From positions 1 through 64,000 of the forward strand of contig NZ_BCWI01000005.1 of NCBI RefSeq assembly GCF_001592125.1: a DNA stretch of 64,000 nt, given 5' to 3'. Source of the DNA: Microbacterium hominis NBRC 15708 (lineage in GTDB: Bacteria > Actinomycetota > Actinomycetes > Actinomycetales > Microbacteriaceae). Under the pieces are notes generated by a model. That model was not told the DNA's origin and searched no databases. It saw only the letters and a program-made list of their open reading frames with translations. The translations under genes were made by a program, and so were the position numbers. Position 1 is the first letter of the stretch, and the number at the start of each line of letters is the position of its first letter. Shown piece after piece: positions 41,143 through 51,099 of this stretch.

Positions 41143-42645
41143 TCAGAATCCCTGGGCCAGGCGGTAGTAGGCCTGGTTCCAGCGCAGCTCCTTCTGGAAG
41201 CCGCGGACGGTGGTGTCCTCGTCGATCACGAGGAGCTCGGTGCCGGCGATGTCGGCGAAGTCGCGGAAGACCTCGATGCCGACCGCCGTCGTCATGACGG
41301 TGTGGTGCGCGGCGCCGGCGGTCAGCCAGCAGGCGGCGCTGGTCGCGAAGTCGGGCGCCGGCTTCCAGATCGCGCGTCCGACCGGCAGCTTCGGCAGGTC
41401 GGGCGCGTCGACGTTCTCGACCACGTTGGCGACCAGCCGGAAGCGGTCGCGCATGTCGCTCATGGCGACCACGACGGCGGGGCCGGGGTCGGCGGTGAAG
41501 ACCAGACGCACCGGGTCGTCCTTGCCGCCGATGCCGAGCGGGTGGATCTCCAGGCGCGGCTTCTGGGTCGTCAGCGACGGCGAGACCTCGAGCATGTGCG
41601 CGCCGAGGATCTTCTCGTCCCCGGCGACCAGGTCGTAGGTGTAGTCCTCCATGAGGCTCGCACCGCCCGGCAGGCCCGCGCCCATGACGTTGGCGACGCG
41701 GACGAGGATCGCGGTCTTCCAGTCGCCCTCGGCGCCGAAGCCGTAGCCCTCGGCCATGAGCCGCTGCACCGCCAGACCCGGCAGCTGCGTCAGCGCGCCG
41801 AGGTCTTCGAACGAGGTCGTGAAGGCGCCGAAGCCGCCGGCTTCGAGGAAGGTGCGCAGTCCGATCTCGATGGCCGCGCCGTCGCGCAGCGACGCGTGGC
41901 GCTCGGCGCCGGGTCGCAGCTCCTCGGCGACGTCGTACTCGGCGAGGTACACCTGCACCAGGGCGTCGATGTCGGCGTCGGATGCCGCGGCGACGGCATC
42001 CGCGAGCTCGTTCACGCCCCACGTGTTCACCTGCACGCCGAAGCGCAGCTCGGCCTCGGTCTTGTCGCCCTCGGTGACCGCGACGTAGCGCATGTTGTCG
42101 CCGAAGCGGGCGAGCTTGAGGGTGCGCGCGGCCTGCCATCCGGCGGCGGCGCGCTGCCACTGCTCGATCTGATCGCGCACGGCGGGGTTGGAGACATGAC
42201 CCACGACGGTCTTGCGGGCCACCCCCAGCCGGGTCTGGATGTAGCCGAACTCACGGTCGCCGTGGGCGGCCTGGTTCAGGTTCATGAAGTCGAAGTCGAT
42301 GTCGTTCCAGGGCAGCTCGACGTTGGCCTGCGTGTGCAGGTGCAGCAGCGGCTTCTGCAGTGCGTCCAGGCCCGCGATCCACATCTTGGCGGGGCTGAAG
42401 GTGTGCATCCAGGCGACGACGCCGATGACGGAGTCGTCGCTGTTGGCGTCCAGGGCCAGGCGGCGGATGCTGTCGGAGTCGGTCAGCACCGGCTTCCACA
42501 CGACGCGCACGGGCAGCCCCTCGAGACCGGCGGCGACCGCCTGCGACTGCGCGGCGACCTGCTGCAGCGTCTCCTCGCCGTACAGCCCCTGGCTGCCGGT
42601 GACGAACCAGACGGTGTAGTTCTCGAGAGTGGTGGAGAGGGTCAT
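41143..42645 (-). CDS. araA: L-arabinose isomerase
   Basis: A 500-residue cytoplasmic enzyme converting L-arabinose to L-ribulose, Mn2+-dependent. Starts [27 protein letters not shown], with [40 protein letters not shown] (metal-binding Glu) and [11 protein letters not shown] all typical. The length is exactly that of the family. GGAAAG precedes the ATG at 42645. Order in the operon is araD-araB-araA, followed 52 bases later by the GH43 gene. Confidence 0.97.
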   Translation of the reverse strand: MTLSTTLENYTVWFVTGSQGLYGEETLQQVAAQSQAVAAGLEGLPVRVVWKPVLTDSDSIRRLALDANSDDSVIGVVAWMHTFSPAKMWIAGLDALQKPLLHLHTQANVELPWNDIDFDFMNLNQAAHGDREFGYIQTRLGVARKTVVGHVSNPAVRDQIEQWQRAAAGWQAARTLKLARFGDNMRYVAVTEGDKTEAELRFGVQVNTWGVNELADAVAAASDADIDALVQVYLAEYDVAEELRPGAERHASLRDGAAIEIGLRTFLEAGGFGAFTTSFEDLGALTQLPGLAVQRLMAEGYGFGAEGDWKTAILVRVANVMGAGLPGGASLMEDYTYDLVAGDEKILGAHMLEVSPSLTTQKPRLEIHPLGIGGKDDPVRLVFTADPGPAVVVAMSDMRDRFRLVANVVENVDAPDLPKLPVGRAIWKPAPDFATSAACWLTAGAAHHTVMTTAVGIEVFRDFADIAGTELLVIDEDTTVRGFQKELRWNQAYYRLAQGF

Positions 42646-42698
42646 GATGTCTTTCCGGTCGTGGGGACGGGGGTGGGCGGCCGCGAAGGGGCGCGGCC

Positions 42699-44318
42699 TC
42701 AGAGAGCGGTGACGGCCGCCGCCTCGACGGCGAGGCCGGCGCGGTAGCGGTCGAGATAGCGGGCGAATCCCGCGACGTCCGCGGGATCGGGGTCGACGAC
42801 GGCGGCCGCGGCATCCGCGAACACCACGGCGTCCAGGTAGGCGCCGAGGCCTTCGGCGGCGCGCGCCGCGACCGCGCGACGGAAGGCCGCGAGCACCGCG
42901 ATGCCCCACGCCCCGCCCTCGGATGCGGTGTCGCCGACGGCCACGGGGGCGTCGAGGGCGACCGCGAGGAAGCGCTGCGCGACGCCGGCGGTGCGGAAGA
43001 CGCCGCCGTGGGCGTACATCCGGTCGAGGGCGACGCCCTCCCCGTGCAGCACCGTCATGCCCAGGGCGAGGGTGCCGAACACGCCGTAGACCTGCGCGCG
43101 CATGACGTTGGCCAGGTCGAACGTCGATTCCGGCGTGCGCACGAACAGCGGGCGCCCCGCCGTGAGGCCGGCGATCGGCTCGCCCGCGAGGTGGTTGTAG
43201 GCCAGCAGTCCGCCCGCGTCGGCATCGCCCTCGAGCGCCTCGCGCAGCAGGACCTCGAACACGGCGTCGTCGTCGAGGGGCGCACCGGATGCCGCCGCGA
43301 ACCGGCGGAACAGGCCCGCCCAGGCGGCGAGCTCGCTGGCGCCGTTGTTGCAGTGGACCATCGCGACCGGGTCGCCGGCGGGGGTCGTCACGAGATCGAG
43401 CTCGTGGTGACGCCCGGCGAGCGGCCGCTCCAGGACGACCATGGCGAAGATGCTCGTGCCGGCGCTGACGTTGCCGGTGCGCGGCGCGACCGCGCCGGTC
43501 GCGACCATGCCGGTGCCGGCGTCGCCCTCGGGCGGGCAGAACGGCACGCCCGGCCGCAGCGCGCCGCGGGGATCGAGCAGCGCCGCGCCCTCGGGGGTCA
43601 GCGACCCCGCATCGGCGCCCGCGGGCAGCACCTCGGGCAGCAGGGAGCGCAGCGGCGGGAGGGCGGCGCCCTCGCGCGCGATGAGCGCGTCCACGCGCGC
43701 GACCAGGCGCTCGTCGTAGTCCGCCGTGTCGGCGCCGATCGGGAACACGCCCGAGGCGTCTCCGACGCCCAGGACACGCCGACCCGTCAGGCGTTCGTGC
43801 ACGTGACCGGCCAGCGTCGTGACCGCGGCGAGCCGCGCCACGTGCGGCTCGCGGTCGAGCACCGCCTGCCGCAGGTGCGCGATCGTCCAGCGCAGCGGGA
43901 TGTTGACGCCCAGCAGCTCCGACAGCTCCGCGGAGGCCGGACCCGTGCTGGTGTTGCGCCAGGTGCGGAAGGGCACGAGCAGCTCGCCGTGCGCATCGAA
44001 GGCGAGGTAGCCGTGCATCATCGCCGAGACGCCGATCGCGCCCACGGTCTCCAGCCGCACCCCGTACCGGCGCTCCACGTCGGCGACCAGGTCGGCATAG
44101 GCGTCCTGCAGTCCCGCCCAGACGGCGTCGAGCGGATAGGTCCAGCGGCCGTCCTCGAGGCGGTTCTCCCACGCGTGGGCACCGACGCCCAGCACGGTCG
44201 CCGGCGCATCGGCGTCGACGAGGCAGGCCTTGATCCGGGTCGAGCCGAACTCGATGCCGAGGCTGGTGCGACCGGCGCGGATCGCCTCCGCGAGGACGGT
44301 GTCACCCGTGGTGGTCAT
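42699..44318 (-). CDS. araB: Ribulokinase (FGGY family)
   Basis: A 539-residue kinase phosphorylating L-ribulose to L-ribulose 5-phosphate. The N-terminal FGGY phosphate motif is [17 protein letters not shown]. Substrate-domain features ([24 protein letters not shown]) and the C-terminal [23 protein letters not shown] segment follow. The ATG overlaps the araD stop by 4 bases (ATGA). A shorter-than-usual linker separates it from araA (53 bases). Confidence 0.93.
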   Translation of the reverse strand: MTTTGDTVLAEAIRAGRTSLGIEFGSTRIKACLVDADAPATVLGVGAHAWENRLEDGRWTYPLDAVWAGLQDAYADLVADVERRYGVRLETVGAIGVSAMMHGYLAFDAHGELLVPFRTWRNTSTGPASAELSELLGVNIPLRWTIAHLRQAVLDREPHVARLAAVTTLAGHVHERLTGRRVLGVGDASGVFPIGADTADYDERLVARVDALIAREGAALPPLRSLLPEVLPAGADAGSLTPEGAALLDPRGALRPGVPFCPPEGDAGTGMVATGAVAPRTGNVSAGTSIFAMVVLERPLAGRHHELDLVTTPAGDPVAMVHCNNGASELAAWAGLFRRFAAASGAPLDDDAVFEVLLREALEGDADAGGLLAYNHLAGEPIAGLTAGRPLFVRTPESTFDLANVMRAQVYGVFGTLALGMTVLHGEGVALDRMYAHGGVFRTAGVAQRFLAVALDAPVAVGDTASEGGAWGIAVLAAFRRAVAARAAEGLGAYLDAVVFADAAAAVVDPDPADVAGFARYLDRYRAGLAVEAAAVTAL

Positions 44319-45040
44319 CGCCGTTCGTCCGTTCCCTGCCCGTAGACGTTCTGATACCGGTTGTAGAGCGCGTCGATCTTCTCCTGCGGGATCGGGATGA
44401 GCTCCCCCGCCTGGCGGGCGATGTGCACGGTGCGGGCGACGTCCTCGCACATCACGGCGGCCTTGACGGCATCCTTGGCGTTGACGCCGATGGTGAAGGG
44501 ACCGTGGTTCTGCATCAGCACGGCGCGGCTGCGGTGGCCCCGCAGGGTCTCCACGATGCCGCGGCCGATCGAGTCGTCGCCGATGATCGCGAAGGGGCCG
44601 ATGGGGATCGGTCCGCCGAACTCGTCGGCCATCGCCGTGATGACGCAGGGGATCTCCTCGCCGCGCGCCGCCCAGGCGACCGCGTAGTCGGAGTGCGTGT
44701 GCACGACACCGCCGACGTCGGGCATGTTCCGGTACACGTAGGCGTGGGCCGCCGTGTCGCTCGAGGGGCTGCGGTCGCTGCCCGGCGTGCCGGGGACGAC
44801 GGCGCCGTCGAGATCGCAGAGGATCATGTTCTCCGGCGCCAGGTCGTCGTACGAGACCCCGGAGGGCTTGATGACGAACAGGTCGCTGTCCGGAACCCGT
44901 CCCGACACGTTCCCGCCCGTCCAGACGACGAGGCCGTACCGCACCAGCTCGCCGTGGAGGGCGGCGACATCGGCGCGCACCGCATCGATGCGCTCCTGCA
45001 GCGCGGCGTCGATCACGACCGCGCCCTCGTGCCCGCTCAT
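44315..45040 (-). CDS. araD: L-ribulose-5-phosphate 4-epimerase
   Basis: A 241-residue class II aldolase-fold enzyme that makes D-xylulose 5-phosphate, linking arabinose to the pentose phosphate pathway. The zinc ligands lie in VHTHSDYAVAWAA and LMQNHGPF; TGGNVSGR and KPSGVSYDDL bind the phosphate. The length fits AraD. The start overlaps the stop of the upstream permease gene by 4 bases. Confidence 0.96.
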   Translation of the reverse strand: MSGHEGAVVIDAALQERIDAVRADVAALHGELVRYGLVVWTGGNVSGRVPDSDLFVIKPSGVSYDDLAPENMILCDLDGAVVPGTPGSDRSPSSDTAAHAYVYRNMPDVGGVVHTHSDYAVAWAARGEEIPCVITAMADEFGGPIPIGPFAIIGDDSIGRGIVETLRGHRSRAVLMQNHGPFTIGVNAKDAVKAAVMCEDVARTVHIARQAGELIPIPQEKIDALYNRYQNVYGQGTDERR

Positions 45041-46110
45041 CCGCTCCTCCGCTTCGTGAGGACCCGCTGGAGCAGGACGAAGGCCAGGAGGATGCCGCCG
45101 GTGATGATCGTCAGGTACTCGGGCTTGATGGAGCCGTCCTTCGTGATGATCATCCACAGCGCCGCGAGCACGAGCGTTCCCACGACGGAGCCGAGCACGT
45201 AGCCGACGCCGCCGGTCAGGAGGGTGCCGCCGATGACGACCGCCGCGATCGCATCGAGCTCCCAGCCGATGCCGGTGACGTTCTGCGCCTTGCCGCCGAC
45301 CTCGGCCGTGTAGACGACCGCCGCGACGCCGGCCAGCGCGCCGCTGATCACGTAGATCCAGACGCGGGTGCGGGCGACGGGCAGGCCCATCAGCTGAGCG
45401 GACGACTCCGCGCCGCCGATCGCGTAGACGGTGCGTCCGGTGCGGGTGCGGTGCAGGAAGAACACGGCGGCGATCACGATGATCACGGCGACGAAGAAGC
45501 CCGGCGTGAGCACGAGGTCGTTCGTCTTGACGCCGTCGATGAGCTTGAAGTCGGTGGCGAAGAGGCGGATGGGCGCGTCGTCCGGGGCGTGGACGGGCAC
45601 CGTCGAGAGCATCGAGGCCAGTCCACGTGCCAGGAACATCATCGCCAGCGTCGCGATGAACGGCTGCACGTTGAAGTACTGGATCAGCACGCCCGAGACC
45701 AGTCCGAACAGCGCACCGAACACGATCATCAGCACGATCGCGAGCCAGCCGTTGACCCCGATGCCCATGAGCATGACACCGGCGACCGAGGTGAAGGCGA
45801 CGACCGCGCCGACCGAGAGGTCGATGCCGCCGGAGAGGATGACGATCGTCATCGCCACGGCGAGGATGATCGTCGGCGCGAAGCTCACGAGCAGGCTCGA
45901 CATGGTGCCGAGGTGGAAGACGCGGCCGTAGGCAAGCTCCGCGTACACGAGCATGCCGATGAAGAGCACGACGGCGGCGAGGGTCGGGATCAGCGACTGG
46001 CTGCGCCCCCAGAGGCGCGACCAGGCCGTGCCCCGGGGCGTGGCGATCGCCGCGGTGCCGCCCGCGGGCTCCGGCGCGGTGCGTTCGCGGGTGGTGGACG
46101 CGTCGCTCAT
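45037..46110 (-). CDS. yjfF: Sugar ABC transporter permease, YjfF type
   Basis: A 357-residue permease with about nine membrane helices and the carbohydrate-uptake class 2 pattern (MTIVILSGGIDLSVGAVVAFTSVAGV, IATLAMMFLARGLASML, YAIGGAESSAQLMGLPVARTRV, GIGWELDAIAAVVIGGTLLTGGVG). The AIGG/LMGL and ELDAIASVVIGGT-like blocks match E. coli YjfF, one of two permeases of the galactofuranose importer YtfQRT-YjfF. A hydrophilic 30-residue N-terminal extension is present. Overlaps its neighbours by 4 bases on both sides. Confidence 0.88.
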   Translation of the reverse strand: MSDASTTRERTAPEPAGGTAAIATPRGTAWSRLWGRSQSLIPTLAAVVLFIGMLVYAELAYGRVFHLGTMSSLLVSFAPTIILAVAMTIVILSGGIDLSVGAVVAFTSVAGVMLMGIGVNGWLAIVLMIVFGALFGLVSGVLIQYFNVQPFIATLAMMFLARGLASMLSTVPVHAPDDAPIRLFATDFKLIDGVKTNDLVLTPGFFVAVIIVIAAVFFLHRTRTGRTVYAIGGAESSAQLMGLPVARTRVWIYVISGALAGVAAVVYTAEVGGKAQNVTGIGWELDAIAAVVIGGTLLTGGVGYVLGSVVGTLVLAALWMIITKDGSIKPEYLTIITGGILLAFVLLQRVLTKRRSG

Positions 46111-47177
46111 GCGACGACCTCCTTCGGCTGCGTGGACTCGGAGAGGGGGGCCTCGGGGGTGCGCGAGCGGTCGCCGCGACGCAGCACGAGGGAGCGGATG
46201 CGCTCGGACTGCAGCAGCACGAGGGCGACGATGACGATGGCCTTGAAGGCGGGGGTCGCCGCCGCCGAGACACCGAGGAAGAGCACCGTCTTGTTGAGGG
46301 TGGCGATCAGCAGGGCGCCGACCGTCGACCCGACGATCGAGAACTTGCCGCCCGCGAGCGAGGTGCCGCCGATCACGACCGCGAGGATCGCGTCGAGCTC
46401 CATCTGGTAGCCCGTCCCCGACACGTCGACGGTCATGACCTCCGACACGGTGAACAGGCCGCCGACCGCGGCGAGCGCCGCCGACAGCACGTACACCGAG
46501 ATGAGGATGGGCCGCGGACGGATGCCGGCGAGGCGGCTGGCCTGCGGGTTGATGCCGATCGACTCGATCATCAGCCCGAGCGCGGTGCGGCGCATGACGA
46601 GCGCCACCAGGATCACGATGGCGATCGCGAGCACGAAGCTCAGCGGCAGCCCGAGGAACTGGCCGTTGGCCAGGGCCCGGAACGGCGCGTTCTCCGCGTT
46701 CGTGTTCTGCCCGCCGGTGATGACGCGGGCGATGCCGCGGCCGGCGAGCATCATGACGAGCGTGCTGATGAACGGCTGCAGGCCGATGACCGCCACGAGG
46801 AAGCCGTTGACCGCGCCGAGCACCACGCCCAGCAGCACCGCGAGCCCGATGGCGGCGAACATCGCCCCCACCGAGGTGGGCTGGCCCAGGCCGCTCAGGG
46901 TGACCATGGCGATCGCACCGCCGACGGCCATGACCGAGCCGACCGACAGGTCGATGCCGCTGGTCGCGATGACGAAGGTCATGCCGAGCGCGATCATCAC
47001 GATCGGCGCCGACACCCGCAGGATGTCCAGCACGTTGCCCGAGAGCTGACCGGTCGTGGGGTTCACCCCGACCGCCAGGTAGGACGGGTCCTTCAGCGTG
47101 TTCAGGGCGAGCAGCAGGACGATGCCGACGATGCCCCAGAACCACGGTGTGCGCACGAGCGCCCTCAGACGGTTCAT
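46107..47177 (-). CDS. ytfT: Sugar ABC transporter permease, YtfT type
   Basis: A 356-residue permease pairing with the YjfF-type protein. It has MTFVIATSGIDLSVGSVMAVGGAIAM, STLVMMLAGRGIARVITGGQN, ESIGINPQASRLAGIRPR and YQMELDAILAVVIGGTSLAGGKFS. Two different permeases encoded side by side is characteristic of the YtfQRT-YjfF class rather than of AraFGH, which has a single permease. Start and stop both overlap neighbouring genes by 4 bases. Confidence 0.88.
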   Translation of the reverse strand: MNRLRALVRTPWFWGIVGIVLLLALNTLKDPSYLAVGVNPTTGQLSGNVLDILRVSAPIVMIALGMTFVIATSGIDLSVGSVMAVGGAIAMVTLSGLGQPTSVGAMFAAIGLAVLLGVVLGAVNGFLVAVIGLQPFISTLVMMLAGRGIARVITGGQNTNAENAPFRALANGQFLGLPLSFVLAIAIVILVALVMRRTALGLMIESIGINPQASRLAGIRPRPILISVYVLSAALAAVGGLFTVSEVMTVDVSGTGYQMELDAILAVVIGGTSLAGGKFSIVGSTVGALLIATLNKTVLFLGVSAAATPAFKAIVIVALVLLQSERIRSLVLRRGDRSRTPEAPLSESTQPKEVVA

Positions 47178-48757
47178 GCCTGTTCTCCTTCGACCTCGTC
47201 GGCGAGGGCGTCCGCGCGGGCTTCCGCCGCGGCATCCGAGTCGGCGGCGATGATCGAGACGATCCGTTCCGCGGTGACGTCGGGGCCGTTGACGACCTCG
47301 CCGACCTTCTGGTGGTCCTTCATGATGACGATGCGCTCCGAGAGGCGGACGACCTCCTCCAGCTCCGAGGAGATGAAGACGACGCTCATGCCGCCCTCGG
47401 CGAGCTCGGCGACGGTCTCCTGGATGTCGGCCTTCGCGCCGACGTCGATGCCGCGCGTGGGCTCGTCCAGCAGCAGCAGCTCGGGGTCGGTGGCCAGCCA
47501 GCGACCCAGCAGCACCTTCTGCTGGTTGCCGCCGGAGAGCAGACGGATGGGACGGTCGGGATCGTTCGGCCGCACGCTGAAGCGCTCCATGTAGGTCTTC
47601 ACGAGGCGGTCGACCTCCCGCGCCGGCACGCGGCGCAGCCACCCGCGCTGGGCCTGCACGGCCAGCATGATGTTCTCGCGGATGCTGAGGTCGCCGACGA
47701 TGCCGTCGTCGCGGCGGTTCTCGGTGGAGTAGGCGATGTGGTGGGCGAGGCCCGAGACCGGAGAGGTGATGCTCGCCTTGGCGCCCTTGAGGCGGACGCT
47801 GCCGGCATCCGGCTTGTCGGCGCCGACGATCAGGCGGGCGAGCTCCGTGCGGCCGGAGCCCAGGAGGCCCGCGAAGCCGACGACCTCGCCCTTGTGGATC
47901 TCGATGTCGGTGGGTGCCAGGGCGCCCTTGCGCGCGATGCCCTCGGCCGCGTAGACCGGGGTCGCGGTGCGGTCGCGGTCATCGACCTGACGGTTGGAGC
48001 CGAGCGCGCGCAGGGCGCCGAGGTCCTTGCCGATCATCTTGGAGATCAGCTCGGTGCGGTCGAGGTCGCGCTTGAGGTATTCCCCCACGAACCGGCCGTT
48101 GCGCAGCACCGTGATCCGGTCGCTGATCGCGTACACCTGGTCGAGGAAGTGGGAGACGAAGAGGATGGCGACGCCCTGGTCGCGCAGCTGCCGGATGACG
48201 CCGAACAGCGTCTCGACCTCGGCGGCGTCCAGGCTCGAGGTCGGCTCGTCGAGGATGAGCACCTTCGACTTGGTGACCATCGCGCGGCTGATCGCGACGA
48301 GCTGCTGGAGGGCGATCGAGATCGACTGCAGCGGGGCGCGGGGGTCGAGGTCGCCCAGCCCCATGTCGGTGAGGACCTCGCGGGCGCGGGCGTGGGTCTT
48401 GCGCCAGTCGATGCCGAAGATCGAGCGGGTCTCGTGACCGAGCATGACGTTCTCACCGATGGTGAGGTTCGTGCAGAGGTTGACCTCCTGGTACACGGTG
48501 GAGATGCCGGCGGCCTGCGCCGACGCCGTGCCGGAGAAGCGTCGCTCCTCGCCGAAGACGAGGATCGAGCCGGAGTCGATCTGGTAGACGCCGGTCAGCG
48601 CCTTGATGAGCGTCGACTTGCCGGCGCCGTTCTCGCCCATGAGGGTGTGGACCTCGCCGGGCAGCAGACGGAAGTTCACGTCGTCGAGGGCCTTGACGCC
48701 CGGGAACGTGATCGACGCGCCGCGGACTTCGACGATCGGGAGGGGTTCGGTCACCAC
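47174..48757 (-). CDS. ytfR: Sugar ABC transporter ATPase with two nucleotide-binding domains, YtfR/AraG type
   Basis: A 527-residue duplicated ATPase energising pentose or hexose-furanose import. The N-terminal domain is canonical (GENGAGKSTLIKALTG, ISIALQQLVAISRAM, VLILDEPTSSLD). The C-terminal domain has a degenerate Walker A (GLLGSGRTELARLI) and an intact LLSGGNQQKVLLGRW signature, as is usual for the class. The GTG at 48757 has GAGGAAG nine bases upstream. A large hairpin separates it from the binding-protein gene. Confidence 0.93.
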   Translation of the reverse strand: MVTEPLPIVEVRGASITFPGVKALDDVNFRLLPGEVHTLMGENGAGKSTLIKALTGVYQIDSGSILVFGEERRFSGTASAQAAGISTVYQEVNLCTNLTIGENVMLGHETRSIFGIDWRKTHARAREVLTDMGLGDLDPRAPLQSISIALQQLVAISRAMVTKSKVLILDEPTSSLDAAEVETLFGVIRQLRDQGVAILFVSHFLDQVYAISDRITVLRNGRFVGEYLKRDLDRTELISKMIGKDLGALRALGSNRQVDDRDRTATPVYAAEGIARKGALAPTDIEIHKGEVVGFAGLLGSGRTELARLIVGADKPDAGSVRLKGAKASITSPVSGLAHHIAYSTENRRDDGIVGDLSIRENIMLAVQAQRGWLRRVPAREVDRLVKTYMERFSVRPNDPDRPIRLLSGGNQQKVLLGRWLATDPELLLLDEPTRGIDVGAKADIQETVAELAEGGMSVVFISSELEEVVRLSERIVIMKDHQKVGEVVNGPDVTAERIVSIIAADSDAAAEARADALADEVEGEQA

Positions 48758-48806
48758 GTGCAGACTTCCTCGTTGAATGGGTGGGTCACCACTGCGGGTG
48801 GATGGT

Positions 48807-48842
48807 GGGACGGGGACCGCCGCGGGCGGCGATCCCCGTCCC
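48807..48842 (-). terminator. Attenuating hairpin between the binding-protein and ATPase genes
   Basis: GGGACGGGGA and TCCCCGTCCC (48807-48816 and 48833-48842) pair outside an inner CCGCC/GGCGG stem, 30 bases after the binding-protein stop. Such hairpins usually protect or terminate part of the transcripts, so that the binding protein is made in excess over the membrane parts. Confidence 0.6.
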
Positions 48843-48871
48843 CGTGTGTCGAGCGGGCTCGGTGGCGCGGC

Positions 48872-49885
48872 TTAGAAGCCGAGGCCCTCGTCCAGGGCCG
48901 TCTGCGCGGCCTCCGGCGAGTCGAACGTGGCGCTCTTGACGATGATGGTCGAGTCGACCGTCTCGCCGGCGAGAGCCTTCTTCACGGCGTCGACAGCGTC
49001 GGTGCCGAAGAAGGGGTTGTACTGCGCGACGAAGCTCAGGTCACCCTTGGCGAGGGCCTCCAGGGCGCCCTTGGTGCCGTCGATCGTGGCGATCTTGACG
49101 TCGGTGCCGGGCTTGAGGCCCGCCGCGGTGACGGCCTGCGCCGCGCCGATGCCCATCTCGTCGTTCTGGGCGAAGATGAACTGGATGTTGTTGTTGTTGG
49201 CCTTGAGGACCGTCTCGATGACGGACTTGCCCTCGTCGGTCTTCCAGTTGGCGGTCTGCGCACCGACCTTGTTCCACCCGGACTTGCCGGAGATGGCGGC
49301 GTCGAAGCCCTCGTTGCGCTCGTTGACGACGGACAGGCCGGGCACGCCCTCGAGGACGAAGTAGTTCGCTCCGCTCGGGAAGGTGGTCGCGGCCCACTCG
49401 CCCACCGACTTGGCGACCTGCGTGTTGTCGGGCGCGATGCGGGTGACGTAGAGGTCCGACGGGGCGTCGACGCCGCGGTCGAGGAGGATGACCGGGATCT
49501 CGGCCTCCTTGGCCTTCTTCAGCTCGTCCTCCCAGCCCGACGCCTCGGTCGCGGTGAGGAGGATGACGTCGACCTCGTCGTTGACGAAGGTCGAGAACGC
49601 GTCGAGCTGCGACTTCTGGTCGCTGGGGCTCGCGGCGGGGGCGTACTTGAGGTCGAAGCCGGCGTCCTTGGTGAACGCGTCCTTGATGGCCTGCTCGTTG
49701 GCGTTGCGCCAGCCGCCCTCGGGACCCACGGCGACGAAGCCGACGGTGATGGTGTCGCTGCCGGCGGCGGCGCTACCGGTGCCGGCAGGCTCCGAGCCGC
49801 CCGAGCATGCGCTCAGCCCGACGACCATCGCGCCGGCGGCTGCGACCGTGAGCAGTCCACGGAATCCGCGCTTGCTGATGTCCAT
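48872..49885 (-). CDS. ytfQ: Sugar-binding lipoprotein of the furanose ABC transporter, YtfQ type
   Basis: A 337-residue lipoprotein. Its signal ends in the lipobox LSAC (cysteine near residue 27), followed by a Gly/Ser/Ala linker and a periplasmic-binding fold. TITVGFVAVGPEGGWRNANEQAIKDAF, DVILLTATEASGWEDELKKAKEAEIPVILLDR and FAQNDEMGIGAAQAVTAAG match E. coli YtfQ closely, including the ATGW and LLDR elements around the furanose site. A strong AAGGAGGAG precedes the ATG at 49885. It is the promoter-proximal gene of the operon; the arabinose genes downstream suggest arabinofuranose as ligand. Confidence 0.9.
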   Translation of the reverse strand: MDISKRGFRGLLTVAAAGAMVVGLSACSGGSEPAGTGSAAAGSDTITVGFVAVGPEGGWRNANEQAIKDAFTKDAGFDLKYAPAASPSDQKSQLDAFSTFVNDEVDVILLTATEASGWEDELKKAKEAEIPVILLDRGVDAPSDLYVTRIAPDNTQVAKSVGEWAATTFPSGANYFVLEGVPGLSVVNERNEGFDAAISGKSGWNKVGAQTANWKTDEGKSVIETVLKANNNNIQFIFAQNDEMGIGAAQAVTAAGLKPGTDVKIATIDGTKGALEALAKGDLSFVAQYNPFFGTDAVDAVKKALAGETVDSTIIVKSATFDSPEAAQTALDEGLGF

Positions 49886-49969
49886 TCTTTCTCCTCCTTG
49901 AGAGTCCTCCGCGACGATTGCGGAGGATGTGTGTGGTGCCCCGGGGGGCGCATGGGATGCTGCAGGACG

Positions 49970-49999
49970 ATTGTGCGCGCTAACAATTGGCGAACACAA
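49970..49999 (-). promoter_or_regulatory. Promoter and LacI-type operator of the arabinose operon
   Basis: On the minus strand TTGTGT (49999-49994) and CACAAT (49975-49970) are 18 bases apart and can serve as -35 and -10. The palindrome ATTGTTAGCGCGCACAAT (49987-49970) covers the -10 and is a classic LacI-family operator with ATTGT/ACAAT arms. The LacI-type gene at 50080-51099 is the obvious candidate repressor. The leader to the ATG at 49885 is about 80 bases. Confidence 0.7.
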
Positions 50000-50026
50000 G
50001 CCCGGATCGCGGTTTCCGCGACTTTC

Positions 50027-50043
50027 GTTACCTGTTTGTTACC
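50027..50043. promoter_or_regulatory. GTTACC direct repeat upstream of the arabinose promoter
   Basis: Two GTTACC hexamers (50027-50032 and 50038-50043) are spaced 11 bases start to start, one helical turn, about 30 bases upstream of the -35. This spacing is typical of sites for a dimer or tandem activator. The protein is unknown. Confidence 0.35.
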
Positions 50044-50079
50044 GCGAACACGCGCGGCACGCGGCGGGCGTCGACGGGG

Positions 50080-51099
50080 TCAGCGCGCGGGGGGCGCCGT
50101 GGAGGCGCGCAGGACCAGCTCGGGGGCGATCAGGGCGTGCATGGCGGTGTCGTCGCCGTCGATCGCCGCGATGATCAACCGCAGCGCGAGAGCGCCCAGC
50201 GAGGCGAAGTCCTGACGCACCGTCGTCAGCGGCGGCAGGAAGTGGCGCGCGTCGGGAAGGTCGTCGAACCCGATGACGCTGACGTCCTCCGGCACGCGCA
50301 GACCGCGCTCCACGAGCCCGTGGACCGTGCCGAGCGCCATCTGGTCGTTGGCGGCGAACACGGCCGTCGCGGCGCCCAGCTGGCGCGAGCGCCCGATCTC
50401 GTAGCCGCGGTCCGACGTCCAGTCCCCCGGGACCATCGGCCCTTCGGGCAGGCCCGCCGCCTGCAGCTCGTCGCGCCAGCCCTGCCAGCGGGCGCGGGCG
50501 TCGTACCAGTCGAGCGGGCCCGCGACGTGCGCGATGGTGCGGTGCCCCAGGCCGACGAGGTGCGCCACCGCCATCCGCGCGCCCGTGTACTGGTCGACGG
50601 CGACCGTGTGGAGGTGGGGGTCCGGCTCGGCCTTGATGACGAGGGTCGGCATGTTCGAGCTGTGCTCGCGGAAGAGCTCCAGCGCGGAGGAGCGCGGCGC
50701 GATGACGCACAGGGCGTCGATACCCTGCGCGACGAGATCGCTGATGCCGGTCGAGATGGTGGCGGCATCCTCGTCGGACGTCGAGAACACGCTCACCGAG
50801 TACGCGCTCGCGCGCGCGGCCTCCTCGATCGCACGCAGCGTGCTGTTCGGGCCCCACTGGACGGGGCTGTCCACGAGCACGCCGATGCGCATGGACCTGC
50901 TCGTCGCGAGAGCACGCGCGATCGAGCTGCGGGTGTACTGCATCTCATCGATCGCCTGCAGCACGCGCACCCGCGTGGACTCACGGATGTTCGGATGCCC
51001 GTTGAGCACCCGCGAGACCGTCATGTGTGAGACGCCGGCGTGGTTGGCGACGTCGTAGATGCTCGGTTTGGCCCATCCGCGACCGTTCTGGTCAGCCAT
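50080..51099 (-). CDS. LacI-family transcriptional regulator
   Basis: A 339-residue repressor with the N-terminal LacI helix-turn-helix (SIYDVANHAGVSHMTVSRVLNGHPNIRESTRVRV, hinge QYTRSSIARALATSRS) and a sugar-binding core ending in the usual PPLTTVRQDFASLGALAL...I block. GGGAGGGG precedes the ATG at 51099. It lies between the surface-protein genes and the arabinose operon on the same strand. LacI-type palindromes occur at 49970-49987 and at 57591-57617/57737-57750, so it probably controls the whole arabinan island; the inducer is presumably arabinose or an arabino-oligosaccharide. Confidence 0.9.
   Translation of the reverse strand: MADQNGRGWAKPSIYDVANHAGVSHMTVSRVLNGHPNIRESTRVRVLQAIDEMQYTRSSIARALATSRSMRIGVLVDSPVQWGPNSTLRAIEEAARASAYSVSVFSTSDEDAATISTGISDLVAQGIDALCVIAPRSSALELFREHSSNMPTLVIKAEPDPHLHTVAVDQYTGARMAVAHLVGLGHRTIAHVAGPLDWYDARARWQGWRDELQAAGLPEGPMVPGDWTSDRGYEIGRSRQLGAATAVFAANDQMALGTVHGLVERGLRVPEDVSVIGFDDLPDARHFLPPLTTVRQDFASLGALALRLIIAAIDGDDTAMHALIAPELVLRASTAPPAR

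Noticed and set aside
41143-44172. Possible araB-araA fusion protein in one minus-strand frame of about 1000 codons
   Set aside because: The part upstream of the araA ATG is an out-of-frame reading of araB. True araA (500 residues) and araB (539 residues) each have normal lengths and their own starts.
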